From an uncultured Synergistaceae bacterium (GTDB lineage Bacteria > Synergistota > Synergistia > Synergistales > Dethiosulfovibrionaceae): a stretch of DNA of 12,971 nt. Position 1 is the first letter of the stretch. Each line of letters starts with the position of its first letter. Of the stretch, positions 1 through 6,769 are shown piece by piece. A program made the position numbers and the translations under genes. The notes under the pieces were generated by a model. The model did no database searches, had not been told where the DNA came from, and saw nothing but the letters and a program-made list of their open reading frames with translations. The stretch is taken from positions 1 through 12,971 of the forward strand of contig CABTYW010000054.1 in the NCBI GenBank assembly GCA_902489135.1. The letters run 5' to 3'.

Positions 1-189
1 ACGATTGCCTCTGTGATCCTGGTGGTGCTGGGTGTCGCTCTCTTTTTCACGCCGACGCCCATAGGCGGGATTGTATTTCTGTTTCTTGCCTTCCTTCTTT
101 CGCCGTATGGACTGCAAGCGGCGGCGGGCTCCCTTCTTTGGGCGCTGGACGGAGGCAAATCCGCTCTGTACCGGTTTCTGGCAAGTTAA
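1..189 (+). CDS. C-terminal fragment of a small hydrophobic membrane protein of the mobile element
   Basis: Frame 1 is open from the first base of the window to a TAA at 187-189, giving 62 residues of a protein whose start lies upstream of the window. The visible part is strongly hydrophobic. It has two likely membrane segments (about residues 4-17 and 22-34), separated by a Thr-Pro-Thr-Pro-Ile-Gly-Gly turn, and ends in a short amphipathic tail. It lies just upstream of, and on the same strand as, the relaxase gene, so it is probably part of the conjugation or mobilization module. I do not recognise the family. Small hydrophobic proteins are common in clostridial integrative elements, but no function can be read from this fragment. 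That it is coding is inferred from the uninterrupted hydrophobic reading frame and its placement. Confidence 0.55.
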   Translation, partial: TIASVILVVLGVALFFTPTPIGGIVFLFLAFLLSPYGLQAAAGSLLWALDGGKSALYRFLAS

Positions 190-195
190 GCAGCC

Positions 196-242
196 TCGGG
201 CCATACTGGCCCGAAGTCGGGGCGGTCGGAATGGGCCGCCCC
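196..242. repeat. Two adjacent inverted repeats upstream of the relaxase gene
   Basis: The first palindrome has 8-bp arms TCGGGCCA (196-203) and TGGCCCGA (207-214) around a 3-nt loop. The second has 7-bp arms GGGGCGG (219-225) and CCGCCCC (236-242) around a 10-nt loop. They fill the gap between the membrane-protein stop and the relaxase ribosome binding site (GGAAAGGAGG, 251-260). The first palindrome recurs at 1719-1741 on the other side of the relaxase gene. Possible roles are a transfer-origin hairpin, a translational control hairpin ahead of the relaxase, or a weak terminator; the sequence alone does not decide. Confidence 0.6.
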
Positions 243-268
243 TTTCTCATGGAAAGGAGGAATGATTT

Positions 269-1684
269 TTGGCTACCACAACTTTGTTGCAGCGCCATGC
301 GGGCGAAGGCGAAACGATTGCTGAGGCTATCCGGGATTGTCTGGATTATGGCAAGGACCCGGAGAAAACAGAAAGCGGAAAGTATATCTCCGCTTATGAA
401 TGTGATCCGGCCACCGTGGCGGACGAGTTCCTTTTGGCAAAGGCCAGCTATGCCGCTATGACGGGCCGGGAACAGAAGAAAGAAAATAATGTGCTGTGCT
501 ATCAGATACGACAATCCTTCTATCCGGGCGAGATCACCCCGAAGGAGGCGAACCGTATCGGCTATGAGCTGGCTATGCGCTGGACAAAGGGGCGGCACGC
601 GTTTATCGTTACCACACATATCGACAAGTAGCACATCCATTGTCACATTTATTACAACTCCACCACCCTTGACTGCACCCAGAAATTCCGAAACTTTTGG
701 GGCTCCAGCTTCGCCCTTCGGCGGCTCTCTGACAGGCTGTGCCTTGAAAACGGGCTATCCATCGTGGAGAACCCGAAGCCCCGGAGCAAGGGCAAGTATC
801 GGAACTATGGAGAGTGGCAGAAAGACCGGAAAGGGCCGCTTTCCTATCAGGACAGGCTGCGCCTTGCCATTGATACTGCGTTGGCGGAACGCCCCGCTGA
901 TTTGGACGAATTTCTCAATTTGATGAAGCGGGCCGGGTATGAGGTCAAGACGGTTCGGGGCGGCGGTATCAGCTTCCGGCTGACCGGGCAGGGACAGGAA
1001 CGCTTCACCCGTCTGCGTGCCTCCACGCTGGGGGACGGCTACGACTTGCAAGATGTTCTGTCCACCATTGAGGGCAAAGAAAAACGCCCCGGGCGCTCGG
1101 AGCGGAAAATCAGTCTGGCGGTGGATATTCAAGCAAAGCTGGCTGCCGGTAAGGGGCCGGGATATGAACGCTGGGCGAAGGTATTTAACATTAAGCAGAT
1201 GGCCGCCGCTCTTGCCTATATACAGGACAATAACCTGACCGATTATGAGCAGTTGGCGAAGAAAGCCACCGAGGCGGCAGACCGTTTCCATGTTATTTCC
1301 GAACAGGTCAAGCAGACGGAACAGGCCATGAAAACCAATGCCGGGCTAAAGGCCGCAACGGTTCAGTATGCCAAAACCCGCCCAGTCTTTGAGCAGTATA
1401 AGGCGACGAAGTACAGCCGGAAATTCCTTGCGGAGCATGAGGCCGACCTTGAACTGTACCGGGCTGCACAAGCGGAAATGCGCTCTCTGCTGGGCGGGGC
1501 GAAGCTCCCTAAAATGGATGTGCTGAAGGAGGAAGGCCGCAAGCTCACAGCAAAGAAAAAACAGCTCTATGGAGAATACCAGAAGGCACGACGGGATATG
1601 CAGGAGATCGTCACGATCAAGGCGAACATTGACACTCTGATGGGCTACACCGAGCCGGGAAGAAAACAGGAAAAGGAGCGTTAA
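269..1684 (+). pseudogene. MOBP-type (VirD2/MobA-like) relaxase, interrupted by an in-frame TAG
   Basis: Relaxases nick and covalently bind the transfer origin to start conjugative DNA transfer. One frame runs from a TTG start at 269 (8 nt after GGAAAGGAGG) to a TAA at 1682-1684. It would encode 471 residues, a normal length for this family, but a TAG at 629-631 divides it into 120 and 350 codons. Before the stop are the family N-terminus, with a Tyr-Gly-Lys-Asp-Pro-Glu-Lys-Thr stretch (Tyr27, candidate nucleophile), and the conserved ITPKEANRIGYELAM segment. Directly after the stop comes HIHCHIYYNST, the three-His metal site, then the FRNFWGSS and LCLENGLSIVENPKP segments. The rest is a lysine- and glutamine-rich, probably coiled-coil tail. 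The frame matches on both sides, so a single base change explains the break. The first half lacks the metal site and the second lacks the tyrosine, so neither should work alone. A GTG at 764 opens an ORF but has no clear ribosome binding site and is not taken as a separate gene. Confidence 0.85.
629..631 (+). other. In-frame amber codon immediately before the relaxase HIH motif
   Basis: The codon between Asp-Lys and His-Ile-His is TAG. Related relaxases have a sense codon at this position. A single base change from CAG, AAG, GAG or TGG would produce it. The downstream 350 codons stay open and family-like, which points to a recent nonsense mutation, a sequencing error or, least likely, amber suppression. 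Confidence 0.85.
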
Positions 1685-1718
1685 GGTTATGAAAATAAGG
1701 AGCAAAGCGACGCTGACA

Positions 1719-1795
1719 CTTCGGGCCATGTTGGCCCGAAGATACGGGTTTGGGGCGAGCCCCAACAAGCCGCCTTTGTGCCACTTGTGGCCACA
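1719..1795. repeat. Cluster of three palindromes after the relaxase gene; candidate oriT or control region
   Basis: Three inverted repeats occupy the gap between the relaxase stop and the regulator terminator. The first has 10-bp perfect arms CTTCGGGCCA (1719-1728) and TGGCCCGAAG (1732-1741) with loop TGT. The second has arms TTGGGGC (1750-1756) and GCCCCAA (1759-1765) with loop GA. The third is the 10-bp perfect palindrome TGTGGCCACA (1786-1795). The first shares its core with the palindrome at 196-214. Hairpin clusters beside relaxase genes often mark transfer origins, so this is a candidate, but no nic consensus was identified. No convincing ORF lies in 1685-1853. Confidence 0.55.
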
Positions 1796-1838
1796 GAGGC
1801 ATTGCTTACCACTTAGCGGCAGCCCCCAAAACGGCATG

Positions 1839-1873
1839 AAAAAACGGAGGCTCTTACTCTTGAACCTCCGTTT
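1839..1873 (-). terminator. Rho-independent terminator of the XRE regulator gene
   Basis: Perfect 9-bp arms AAACGGAGG (1842-1850) and CCTCCGTTT (1865-1873) enclose a 14-nt loop. On the minus strand the hairpin is followed by six T residues (complement of 1839-1844). The regulator's TAA stop lies inside the loop, so the stem begins within its last codons. This places the end of that transcript and insulates it from the convergent relaxase gene. Confidence 0.8.
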
Positions 1874-2219
1874 CTCTGGCTTTCTTGAGCCCTTCGGCTG
1901 TGGCCTCCATGACAACAAGCTCTTTCTCATTCATCGAGCTTAAAAGCACATCAATGTGCTTTCTGCAACTGTTCTCTCCACGCTGACCTTCTGTATAGAA
2001 AAACTGATCTACGGAAATGTCGAACAGAGTGACGAGTTTGAAAAACAGGTTGAAGCTGGGGTGCTGGCCTTTGTTCTCGATGTTCATAATGGTGCGGTCA
2101 GTCTTGCCGACCAGCTCCGCCACATAGGCTTGCGTCCAGCCCTTTTCCTCTCTGGCCTGTTTCAAAGCGAGCCCGAGCCCATGAAAGTCAAACCTTCTTT
2201 CATCTTGGTTCATTCTCAT
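1854..2219 (-). CDS. XRE/Cro-family helix-turn-helix regulator of the mobile element
   Basis: A 121-residue DNA-binding protein, probably a repressor controlling transfer or excision genes. The N-terminal half (about residues 15-73) is a classic XRE helix-turn-helix: LKQAREEKGWTQAYVAELVG followed by a recognition helix ending in RTIMNIENKGQHPS, then FKLVTLFDISVDQFF. The C-terminal 45 residues are charged and helical (MNEKELVVMEATAEGLKKA), likely for dimerization. Proteins with this architecture and the N-terminal RRFDFHGLG leader are common in clostridial integrative elements, which supports a Firmicutes origin for this segment. The ATG at 2217-2219 follows AGGGTGA at proper spacing; the in-frame ATG two codons later is too far from it. 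The gene is convergent with the relaxase and has its own promoter and terminator. No partner gene survives on the divergent side, where such elements often carry further genes. The family call is firm; the regulatory target is inferred. Confidence 0.88.
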   Translation of the reverse strand: MRMNQDERRFDFHGLGLALKQAREEKGWTQAYVAELVGKTDRTIMNIENKGQHPSFNLFFKLVTLFDISVDQFFYTEGQRGENSCRKHIDVLLSSMNEKELVVMEATAEGLKKARETEVQE

Positions 2220-2232
2220 ATCACCCTATATC

Positions 2233-2261
2233 ATTGTACATTTCGGGTTGGATTATGAGAA
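2233..2261 (-). promoter_or_regulatory. Probable sigma-70 promoter of the XRE regulator
   Basis: Reading the minus strand, TACAAT (complement of 2233-2238) lies 17 bp after TTCTCA (complement of 2256-2261). The -10 box is a good match and the -35 box matches four of six consensus bases. The transcript would start about 10 bases before the AGGGTGA ribosome binding site. Autorepression is plausible but no operator is evident. Confidence 0.5.
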
Positions 2262-2329
2262 TGTAATATGATTTGATATTACATGATATATTATTTCATA
2301 AAATTGACAAAGAAGAATGTTTTCTTCAT
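2262..2329. other. AT-rich junction, probable edge of the mobile element remnant
   Basis: This short stretch is far more AT-rich than either side. It separates element-type genes from chromosomal-type sequence. It contains a TTGACA (2304-2309) facing right with no matching -10 box or gene behind it, and a small inverted repeat, GAAGAA/TTCTTC (2312-2317 and 2322-2327). I infer that the element's right edge lies here or within the first bases of the broken MATE gene. No target-site duplication can be recognised with only one edge in view. Confidence 0.4.
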
Positions 2330-2647
2330 TCAAGAGCTTTCCACGGCGATAAAGGATCCCGTGCAGAGCGAAGAAAGGAATTCCGCGACGGGGATGGCGC
2401 ACCGGACGCCGTCTGTCCCCCGAACTGCGGCAGGACGCAAAGCATGGGAATCAAAAAGACGGTTTGGCGAAGCACGCTGAGCAGCGCGCTGGCGACGCAT
2501 ATGCTCGAAAAAGCCTCCGCGCGCCACGGCGTAGCTTACGAATATTCTGTCCGCCGGGTTATAGACGCCATTGACGAACATATCAACCGTCGCCGGCACC
2601 GAGTAACAAAATATTCGCCTGACAATATTGTCTCTCTCCAAATTCAT
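2330..2647 (-). pseudogene. Remnant of a MATE-family multidrug efflux transporter
   Basis: MATE proteins are 12-helix, roughly 450-residue cation-coupled exporters. This locus keeps only the two ends. The first 45 residues match a MATE N-terminus: MNLERDNIVRRIFCYSVPAT followed by VDMFVNGVYNPADRIFV. Shifted by one frame from about 2518 to 2420 is a stretch typical of a late MATE helix, AFSSICVASALLSVLRQTVF followed by LIPMLCVLPQF. The original frame then resumes with GTDGVRCAIPVAEFLSSL and ends at the TGA at 2330. About 350 residues between the ends are missing, and at least two frame changes are needed, so this is a long-dead gene. A GGGAG ribosome binding site still precedes the ATG at 2645-2647. 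The C-terminus may be cut by the neighbouring element edge. Family recognition is from motif memory, not a search. Confidence 0.72.
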
Positions 2648-2839
2648 TTTTTCTCCCGCCCCTACAGCTTTTTGACGGGACGGGCGCCGTTTTATATCCG
2701 CCGGCCCATTAAAGCTTCGCGGTCTTTCGCGGGAAACAGCGCGGACCTTCTCCTCTTACGCCCTCCCGCCGTGTTTTTCAGCGCGTTTTCCGGCCTTCCC
2801 TCCTGAGCAACCCGTCGCAGCTCTCTGCCAAACATTGGA

Positions 2840-2880
2840 CACGAAAAAACGCTGATTGAAGTGATCAGCGTTTTTTCGTG
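2840..2880. terminator. Strong, symmetrical terminator at the end of the transporter operon
   Basis: A perfect 17-bp inverted repeat: 2840-2856 and 2864-2880, with a 7-nt loop. Its outer part contains runs of six A and six T, so a U-rich tract is produced in either direction. It sits 58 bp beyond the stop of the last gene in the minus-strand operon and separates it from the MATE remnant. The 190 bp between it and the MATE start show no gene I can recognise. Confidence 0.85.
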
Positions 2881-2938
2881 GGACAGCCCCGTCGGGGAAA
2901 CGATGGTGTTCGTTTTTTCGCGCGCCGTCAGGTCGCGG

Positions 2939-4455
2939 TCATTGGTAAAAAACGCCGTTCAGCGGGTTCAGCGTGCCGTGATAGAATTCGTCCGCACCCT
3001 TGAGGTCCTTGTTGGTCCCGTAAAGGGTGTCGGCGATGGCCAGGCAGCACCACGGATTGAGTTCGTCGATGCGCTTGCAGAGGCGCGCGTAGATTTCAGC
3101 GCGCTCCGGCCCGTCCTCGGTCACGGCGCCTTTTTCGAGAAGCTCGTCCACTTCCCGGTCTTTCAGACAGGCTCGATTGGTCGATCCCGCGAACCGTGAG
3201 TGCATAGCCGTCTTGATGTAAGCGTCGGGATCGGGGTTGACGTGGAGCCCCAACCGATCATAAAGACGGGAAGATTGCCGTTTTTGAGCTGTTCAAGAAA
3301 ACTGCCCCACTCAAGCACGTTGATCTGCACGGTCACGCCGATGTCGGCGAGCATGGATTGAATGATTTCCGCGTAGTTACGGCGCTGCTTGCTTTCGTTC
3401 GTGTAAAGGGTAAAGGAAAGATGGGGCACGCCCGCTTCTTTGAGGAGTTTTTGCGCCCTATCGGGATCGTATTCCGGGGCGGACGGTTCAGGGAAATAGT
3501 TGTGAATGGGCAGCAGAACGCCGCTCGGCACAACACCCAGTCCCCGATAGACAACCTTCAGAGCGGCTTCGCGGTCGATGGCCATGGAGATGGCGCGGCG
3601 AACCCGCGGGTCGTCGAAGGGCGGCGTCTGCGTATTAAAGCCCATGTAGGTGAGCGCCAGTCCGGGATGGTGATACACTTTGACTTTTCCTTCGTTTTCA
3701 AGACGCCTGAAATCGCTGTTGGGAATGTCATAGACGAGATCGACGTTGCCTGTCTCAAGCTCAATAACTCGACTGGCGGGCTCGGGGATGGTGCGCATCA
3801 TGAGCTTTTTGAAGCGCGGCTTGACGCCCCAATAGTCGTCGAAACGTTCGAAGAAAACGTGATCGCCTTTGAGCATCTCCACAAACTTGAATGGGCCCGT
3901 GCCGATGGGATGTCGGCCGTAATTGTCGCCTTCGGTTTCTACAACTTTTTTGTTCATGATATAACCGGAAGAGTGGTTCAGATAAGAGAGAAAGGCCGCC
4001 ATGGGAGACGTCGCTTTGACTTGAAAGGTGTAGCGGTCGATGATTTTAAATCCGTCGGGATCGATATTCGCGCCGTACGCTTTCACGGCCGCCGCTTTGG
4101 GCGTGGTCATGCGGTGCAGCGTGAAAACGGCGTCTTCCGCGGTCAATTCGGCGCCGTTGTGGAACTTAACGCCTTTGCGCAAAGTAATTTGGTACGTAAC
4201 GGCGTCGAGTTTTTTCCAGCTCTCGGCCAGGCAGCCGACCAGTTTCTTGTCACGGGAAAAATCAAACAACGGCTCGTAAAGCTGAACCATATAAGTACTG
4301 GAAACCGTATCGCTGGTCATCTGCGGATCAAAAGACTTGGCGTCCGCCGGCATACCGACGGACAGTCGGTCCCTCTCCGCCGCGGCGATGCCGTCGGCCA
4401 GCAGAAACACAAAAAGGAGCGCGAAGAATGACGTTCTGAGACGTTTTACCTTCAT
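2939..4455 (-). pseudogene. Frameshifted duplicate of the peptide-binding protein (SBP_bac_5 / DppA-like)
   Basis: Family 5 extracellular solute-binding proteins deliver peptides to Dpp/Opp permeases. The ATG at 4453-4455 follows GGAGG at 7 nt. A Sec signal peptide (residues 1 to about 26, ending in Ala-Ala-Ala-Glu) has no lipobox Cys. The mature part tracks the neighbouring protein closely through HPIGTGPFKFVEMLKGDHV, RVIELETGN, YMGFNTQTPPF and LPVFMIGW. After this Trp-Gly, near 3240-3247, the frame breaks: the neighbour has 12 nt between TGG and the GTC of its VNPDPDAY codons, while this gene has 8. The last 100 or so residues continue in another frame (VNPDPDAYIKTAMHSRF to NPLNGVFYQ) and stop normally at 2939. 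If translated, the product is 430 residues with an aberrant 27-residue tail and no final lobe. Everything else is intact, so the break is recent or a sequencing error. Confidence 0.85.
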
Positions 4456-4496
4456 GTTTTTTCCTCCACCGGTCGTCCCATGCGACCTGATTTATG

Positions 4497-4540
4497 TAAA
4501 GCCGGGGGCCGAAACTGCGAAGTTTCGGCCCCCGGCTTTA
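4497..4540 (-). terminator. Hairpin between the two binding-protein genes
   Basis: A perfect 19-bp inverted repeat, 4497-4515 and 4522-4540, with a 6-nt loop and a GC-rich core (GCCGGGGGCC). It begins 16 bp after the stop of the intact binding-protein gene. Its T tract (TTTA at the end of the stem) is short. It may therefore act as a partial terminator or as a 3' stabiliser of the upstream mRNA, with limited read-through into the duplicate gene. Only 41 bp separate it from the next ATG, so a separate promoter there is unlikely. Confidence 0.75.
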
Positions 4541-4556
4541 TTGCGGACGAATGCTG

Positions 4557-6077
4557 TTACTCGTAATAAACGCCGTCCAGGCGGTTGATGGTGCCGCGGT
4601 TGAAGTTTTCGGCGCCCTTAAGTTTTTTGTTGGTGCCGTAAAGCGTGTCGGCAATAGCCAAGTAGCACCAGGGATTGAGCTCGTTGACGCGGTCGCAGAA
4701 TTTTCTGTAGATTTCCGCGCGCTCGGGACCGTCGGGCGTGACGGTGCCCTTGTCAAGCAGCTCGTCCACCAGAGCGTCCTTGAGCCAGACGCGGTTGGAA
4801 GGCCCGGCGAACTTGGAGTGCATGGCGCCCTTAATATAGGCATCGGGATCGGGATTGACGTTGTCGGCGGCCCATCCGATCATGAATACGGGCAGTTTGC
4901 CGGCCTTGAGCTGTTCGAGGAACGTCCCCCACTCCAAAACCTGAATTTTGACGGTGATGCCCAGGTCGCCCAGCATGGCCTGAACGACTTCAGCGTAATC
5001 CTTGCGCTGCTTGTTTTCGTTGGTATAGATGGTGAACTCGAGATTCTTGACGCCGGCCTCTTTAAGCATTTTTTCGGCTTTGTCGGGATCGTATTCCACC
5101 GGGACGGGATCGGGGAAATAATTGTTCACGGGGATCAGCGGGCTGGTGGGTACGCGCCCCAGTCCCTTATAAACGACGTCGAGGGCTCCCTCACGGTCAA
5201 TGGCAATGGTGATGGCCTTGCGGACCTTCGGATTGTCGAAGGGCGGCGTCTGGGTGTTGAAGCCCATATAGGTGATGGAAAGGCCGGGTTTGTTGTAAAC
5301 GGCGACCTTGCCCTCGTCCTGAAGGCGTTTGAAGTCGTTGTTGGGGATGCCGTAGGCGATGTCGATGTTGCCCGTCTCAAGCTCGATGACGCGGCTGGTG
5401 GCTTCGGGAATGGTGCGGAGCAGCAGCTTCTTGTAGCGGGGTTTGGTTCCCCAGTAATCCTCGAAACGCTCGAAGGACACGTGATCGCCCTTGAGCATCT
5501 CCACGAATTTGAAGGGGCCGGTGCCGATGGGGTGCTTGGCGTAATTGTCGCCGGCAGATTCAACGGCCTCCTTGCAGAGGATATAAGCCGAAGCGTGGGA
5601 CAAATAGGACAGGAAGCCGGCCATCGGCGAAGTGGCCTTCACCTGGAAGGTGTAGCGGTCAATGACCTTCAGCCCCGACGCGTCGATGTTCGCGCCGTAG
5701 GACTTGACGGCGGCCGCTGCAGGCGTGGTCATGCGGTTCAGAGTGAACACGGCGTCATCGGCCGTCACTTCGGCACCGTTGTGAAACTTGACGCCCTTTC
5801 GAAGGGTGATCTCATAGGTCACATCGTCAAGCTGCTTCCAGCTCTCGGCCAGGCAGGGAACCAGTTTCTTGTCGCTGCCGATCTCGATCAGCGGCTCGTA
5901 CATTTGAATCATGTAGGTGCTCGACGTGGTGTCGTTGGTCATCTGAGGATCCAGCGACTTGGCATCCGCCGCCATGCCCACGGTGATGGTATCCTCGGGA
6001 ACGGCTGCGGCCGCCCCGCAGAACATCAGCCCCAATGCCAGTACGGCGCACAAAACGGAAAACTTCTTCGATTTCAT
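4557..6077 (-). CDS. Periplasmic peptide-binding protein (SBP_bac_5 family, DppA-like)
   Basis: This 506-residue protein captures short peptides or related ligands in the periplasm and docks on the DppBC permease. Its length is typical of cluster C binding proteins. I set the start at the ATG at 6075-6077, 8-9 nt after AAAGGA. An in-frame ATG 54 nt upstream has no ribosome binding site and would put 18 unlikely residues ahead of the signal peptide. Residues 1-26 form a Sec signal (KSKK, then a hydrophobic core, then Gly-Ala-Ala-Ala-Ala). A Cys at residue 20 follows Met-Phe and does not make a standard lipobox, so a soluble periplasmic form is more likely. Family marks follow in order: ADAKSLDPQMTND, LAESWKQLDDVTYEITLRKG, VKFHNGAEVTADDAVFTLNR, GTGPFKFVE, YMGFNTQTPPFDNPKVRKA and VNPDPDAYIKGAMHSKF. 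Ligand preference cannot be read. It is the only intact binding protein of this operon in the window. Confidence 0.92.
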   Translation of the reverse strand: MKSKKFSVLCAVLALGLMFCGAAAAVPEDTITVGMAADAKSLDPQMTNDTTSSTYMIQMYEPLIEIGSDKKLVPCLAESWKQLDDVTYEITLRKGVKFHNGAEVTADDAVFTLNRMTTPAAAAVKSYGANIDASGLKVIDRYTFQVKATSPMAGFLSYLSHASAYILCKEAVESAGDNYAKHPIGTGPFKFVEMLKGDHVSFERFEDYWGTKPRYKKLLLRTIPEATSRVIELETGNIDIAYGIPNNDFKRLQDEGKVAVYNKPGLSITYMGFNTQTPPFDNPKVRKAITIAIDREGALDVVYKGLGRVPTSPLIPVNNYFPDPVPVEYDPDKAEKMLKEAGVKNLEFTIYTNENKQRKDYAEVVQAMLGDLGITVKIQVLEWGTFLEQLKAGKLPVFMIGWAADNVNPDPDAYIKGAMHSKFAGPSNRVWLKDALVDELLDKGTVTPDGPERAEIYRKFCDRVNELNPWCYLAIADTLYGTNKKLKGAENFNRGTINRLDGVYYE

Positions 6078-6166
6078 GAACACACTTCCTTTCAAAAAAA
6101 TGAAGTTGACGAAGCCGCCCCGCCGGCTCATGCCGACGAGGAAAAAGCCTTTTGAAAAAAGCCCGC

Positions 6167-6769
6167 CTACGCGGCGGCGATACCCGTACGCTCAGCGATG
6201 AACGCAAGCGCGCCCGCATAAATTTCTTCGTCGGGACAGTACACCCGCATCAGCGTGCCGCGCTTTCCTTTCAGCACGACGACTCGAAGGCCGTCAATTT
6301 TCTGCACTTTGGTTACGTCTTTCCATAAAGCCCGACGCTCCACGCTGCGAATGGGACGGCGTACCGGTTCAATAGGATAAGCCGTGAAGCGCAGGAGCCG
6401 CCATGTCAGGGCGCGCGGGTTACAGCGCATATTTTCGCACAGAATGGCCGTGCGGTCGCAGCGATACAACGCAGCGTAACGGTTGCGCGTGATAACGAAG
6501 CAAATCACACAGTAAAAACCGATGAAGATCAGCGAAAGATAGGAAGCGACGACCGCGGCTCCCCGGTAGTGAGTGAGATCCACATATCCGCCGAGAACGA
6601 ACTGCGTCGCGATCAGCGCGCCCCAGGAAACCACCCAGGCGATTGCCAGCAGCGTGAAAAAATCGAGCAGGATCAGCGGATTTGTCCCCAGCGGCACGCC
6701 GGTAAACCAACGCAGCGCCGCGTCGTCGGCATTCTGCCCGTGCGTCGGCGTCCTCGCGCCGTCAAGCAT
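6167..6769 (-). CDS. Two-helix membrane protein with a PH-like C-terminal domain, unknown function
   Basis: A 200-residue protein of unrecognised function. Two membrane helices (about residues 33-58 and 71-94) are followed by a roughly 100-residue soluble domain. That domain has alternating beta-strand-like segments, an ALWKDVTKVQ motif, a RVVVLKGKRGTLMRVYCPD hairpin and a final helix. This layout resembles bacterial PH-domain (bPH/YcxB-type) membrane proteins, in which the Trp-Lys-Asp-Val stretch is typical; the match is by eye. The ATG at 6767-6769 overlaps the end of dppF by 8 nt, so translation is coupled and the gene belongs to the transporter operon. An 89-bp gap separates it from the binding protein. 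It is not a standard part of peptide transporters. It might scaffold or regulate the complex, or be a lineage-specific passenger. Confidence 0.72.
   Translation of the reverse strand: MLDGARTPTHGQNADDAALRWFTGVPLGTNPLILLDFFTLLAIAWVVSWGALIATQFVLGGYVDLTHYRGAAVVASYLSLIFIGFYCVICFVITRNRYAALYRCDRTAILCENMRCNPRALTWRLLRFTAYPIEPVRRPIRSVERRALWKDVTKVQKIDGLRVVVLKGKRGTLMRVYCPDEEIYAGALAFIAERTGIAAA

Noticed and set aside
629..1684. Pyrrolysine or other amber read-through in the relaxase
   Set aside because: No downstream insertion element or recoding signal is visible, no other gene in the window suggests recoding, and a simple nonsense mutation explains it.
764..1684. A separate 306-residue gene starting at GTG 764
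   Set aside because: The frame and the family similarity continue upstream to the TAG, and there is no ribosome binding site before the GTG.
2273..2806. A 177-codon plus-strand ORF across the element junction
   Set aside because: It starts in AT-rich noncoding DNA, runs antisense to the MATE remnant, and lacks a ribosome binding site or motif.
4551..6155. A 534-codon plus-strand ORF and a 357-codon one at 3358-4431
   Set aside because: They run antisense to the two binding-protein genes, are rich in His, Arg, Gly and Val without family motifs, and have no ribosome binding site. They are mirror frames of GC-rich coding sequence.
6078..6166. Terminator between the membrane protein and the binding protein
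   Set aside because: Only weak short stems (for example CGGC/GCCG) with no following T run; not strong enough to call.
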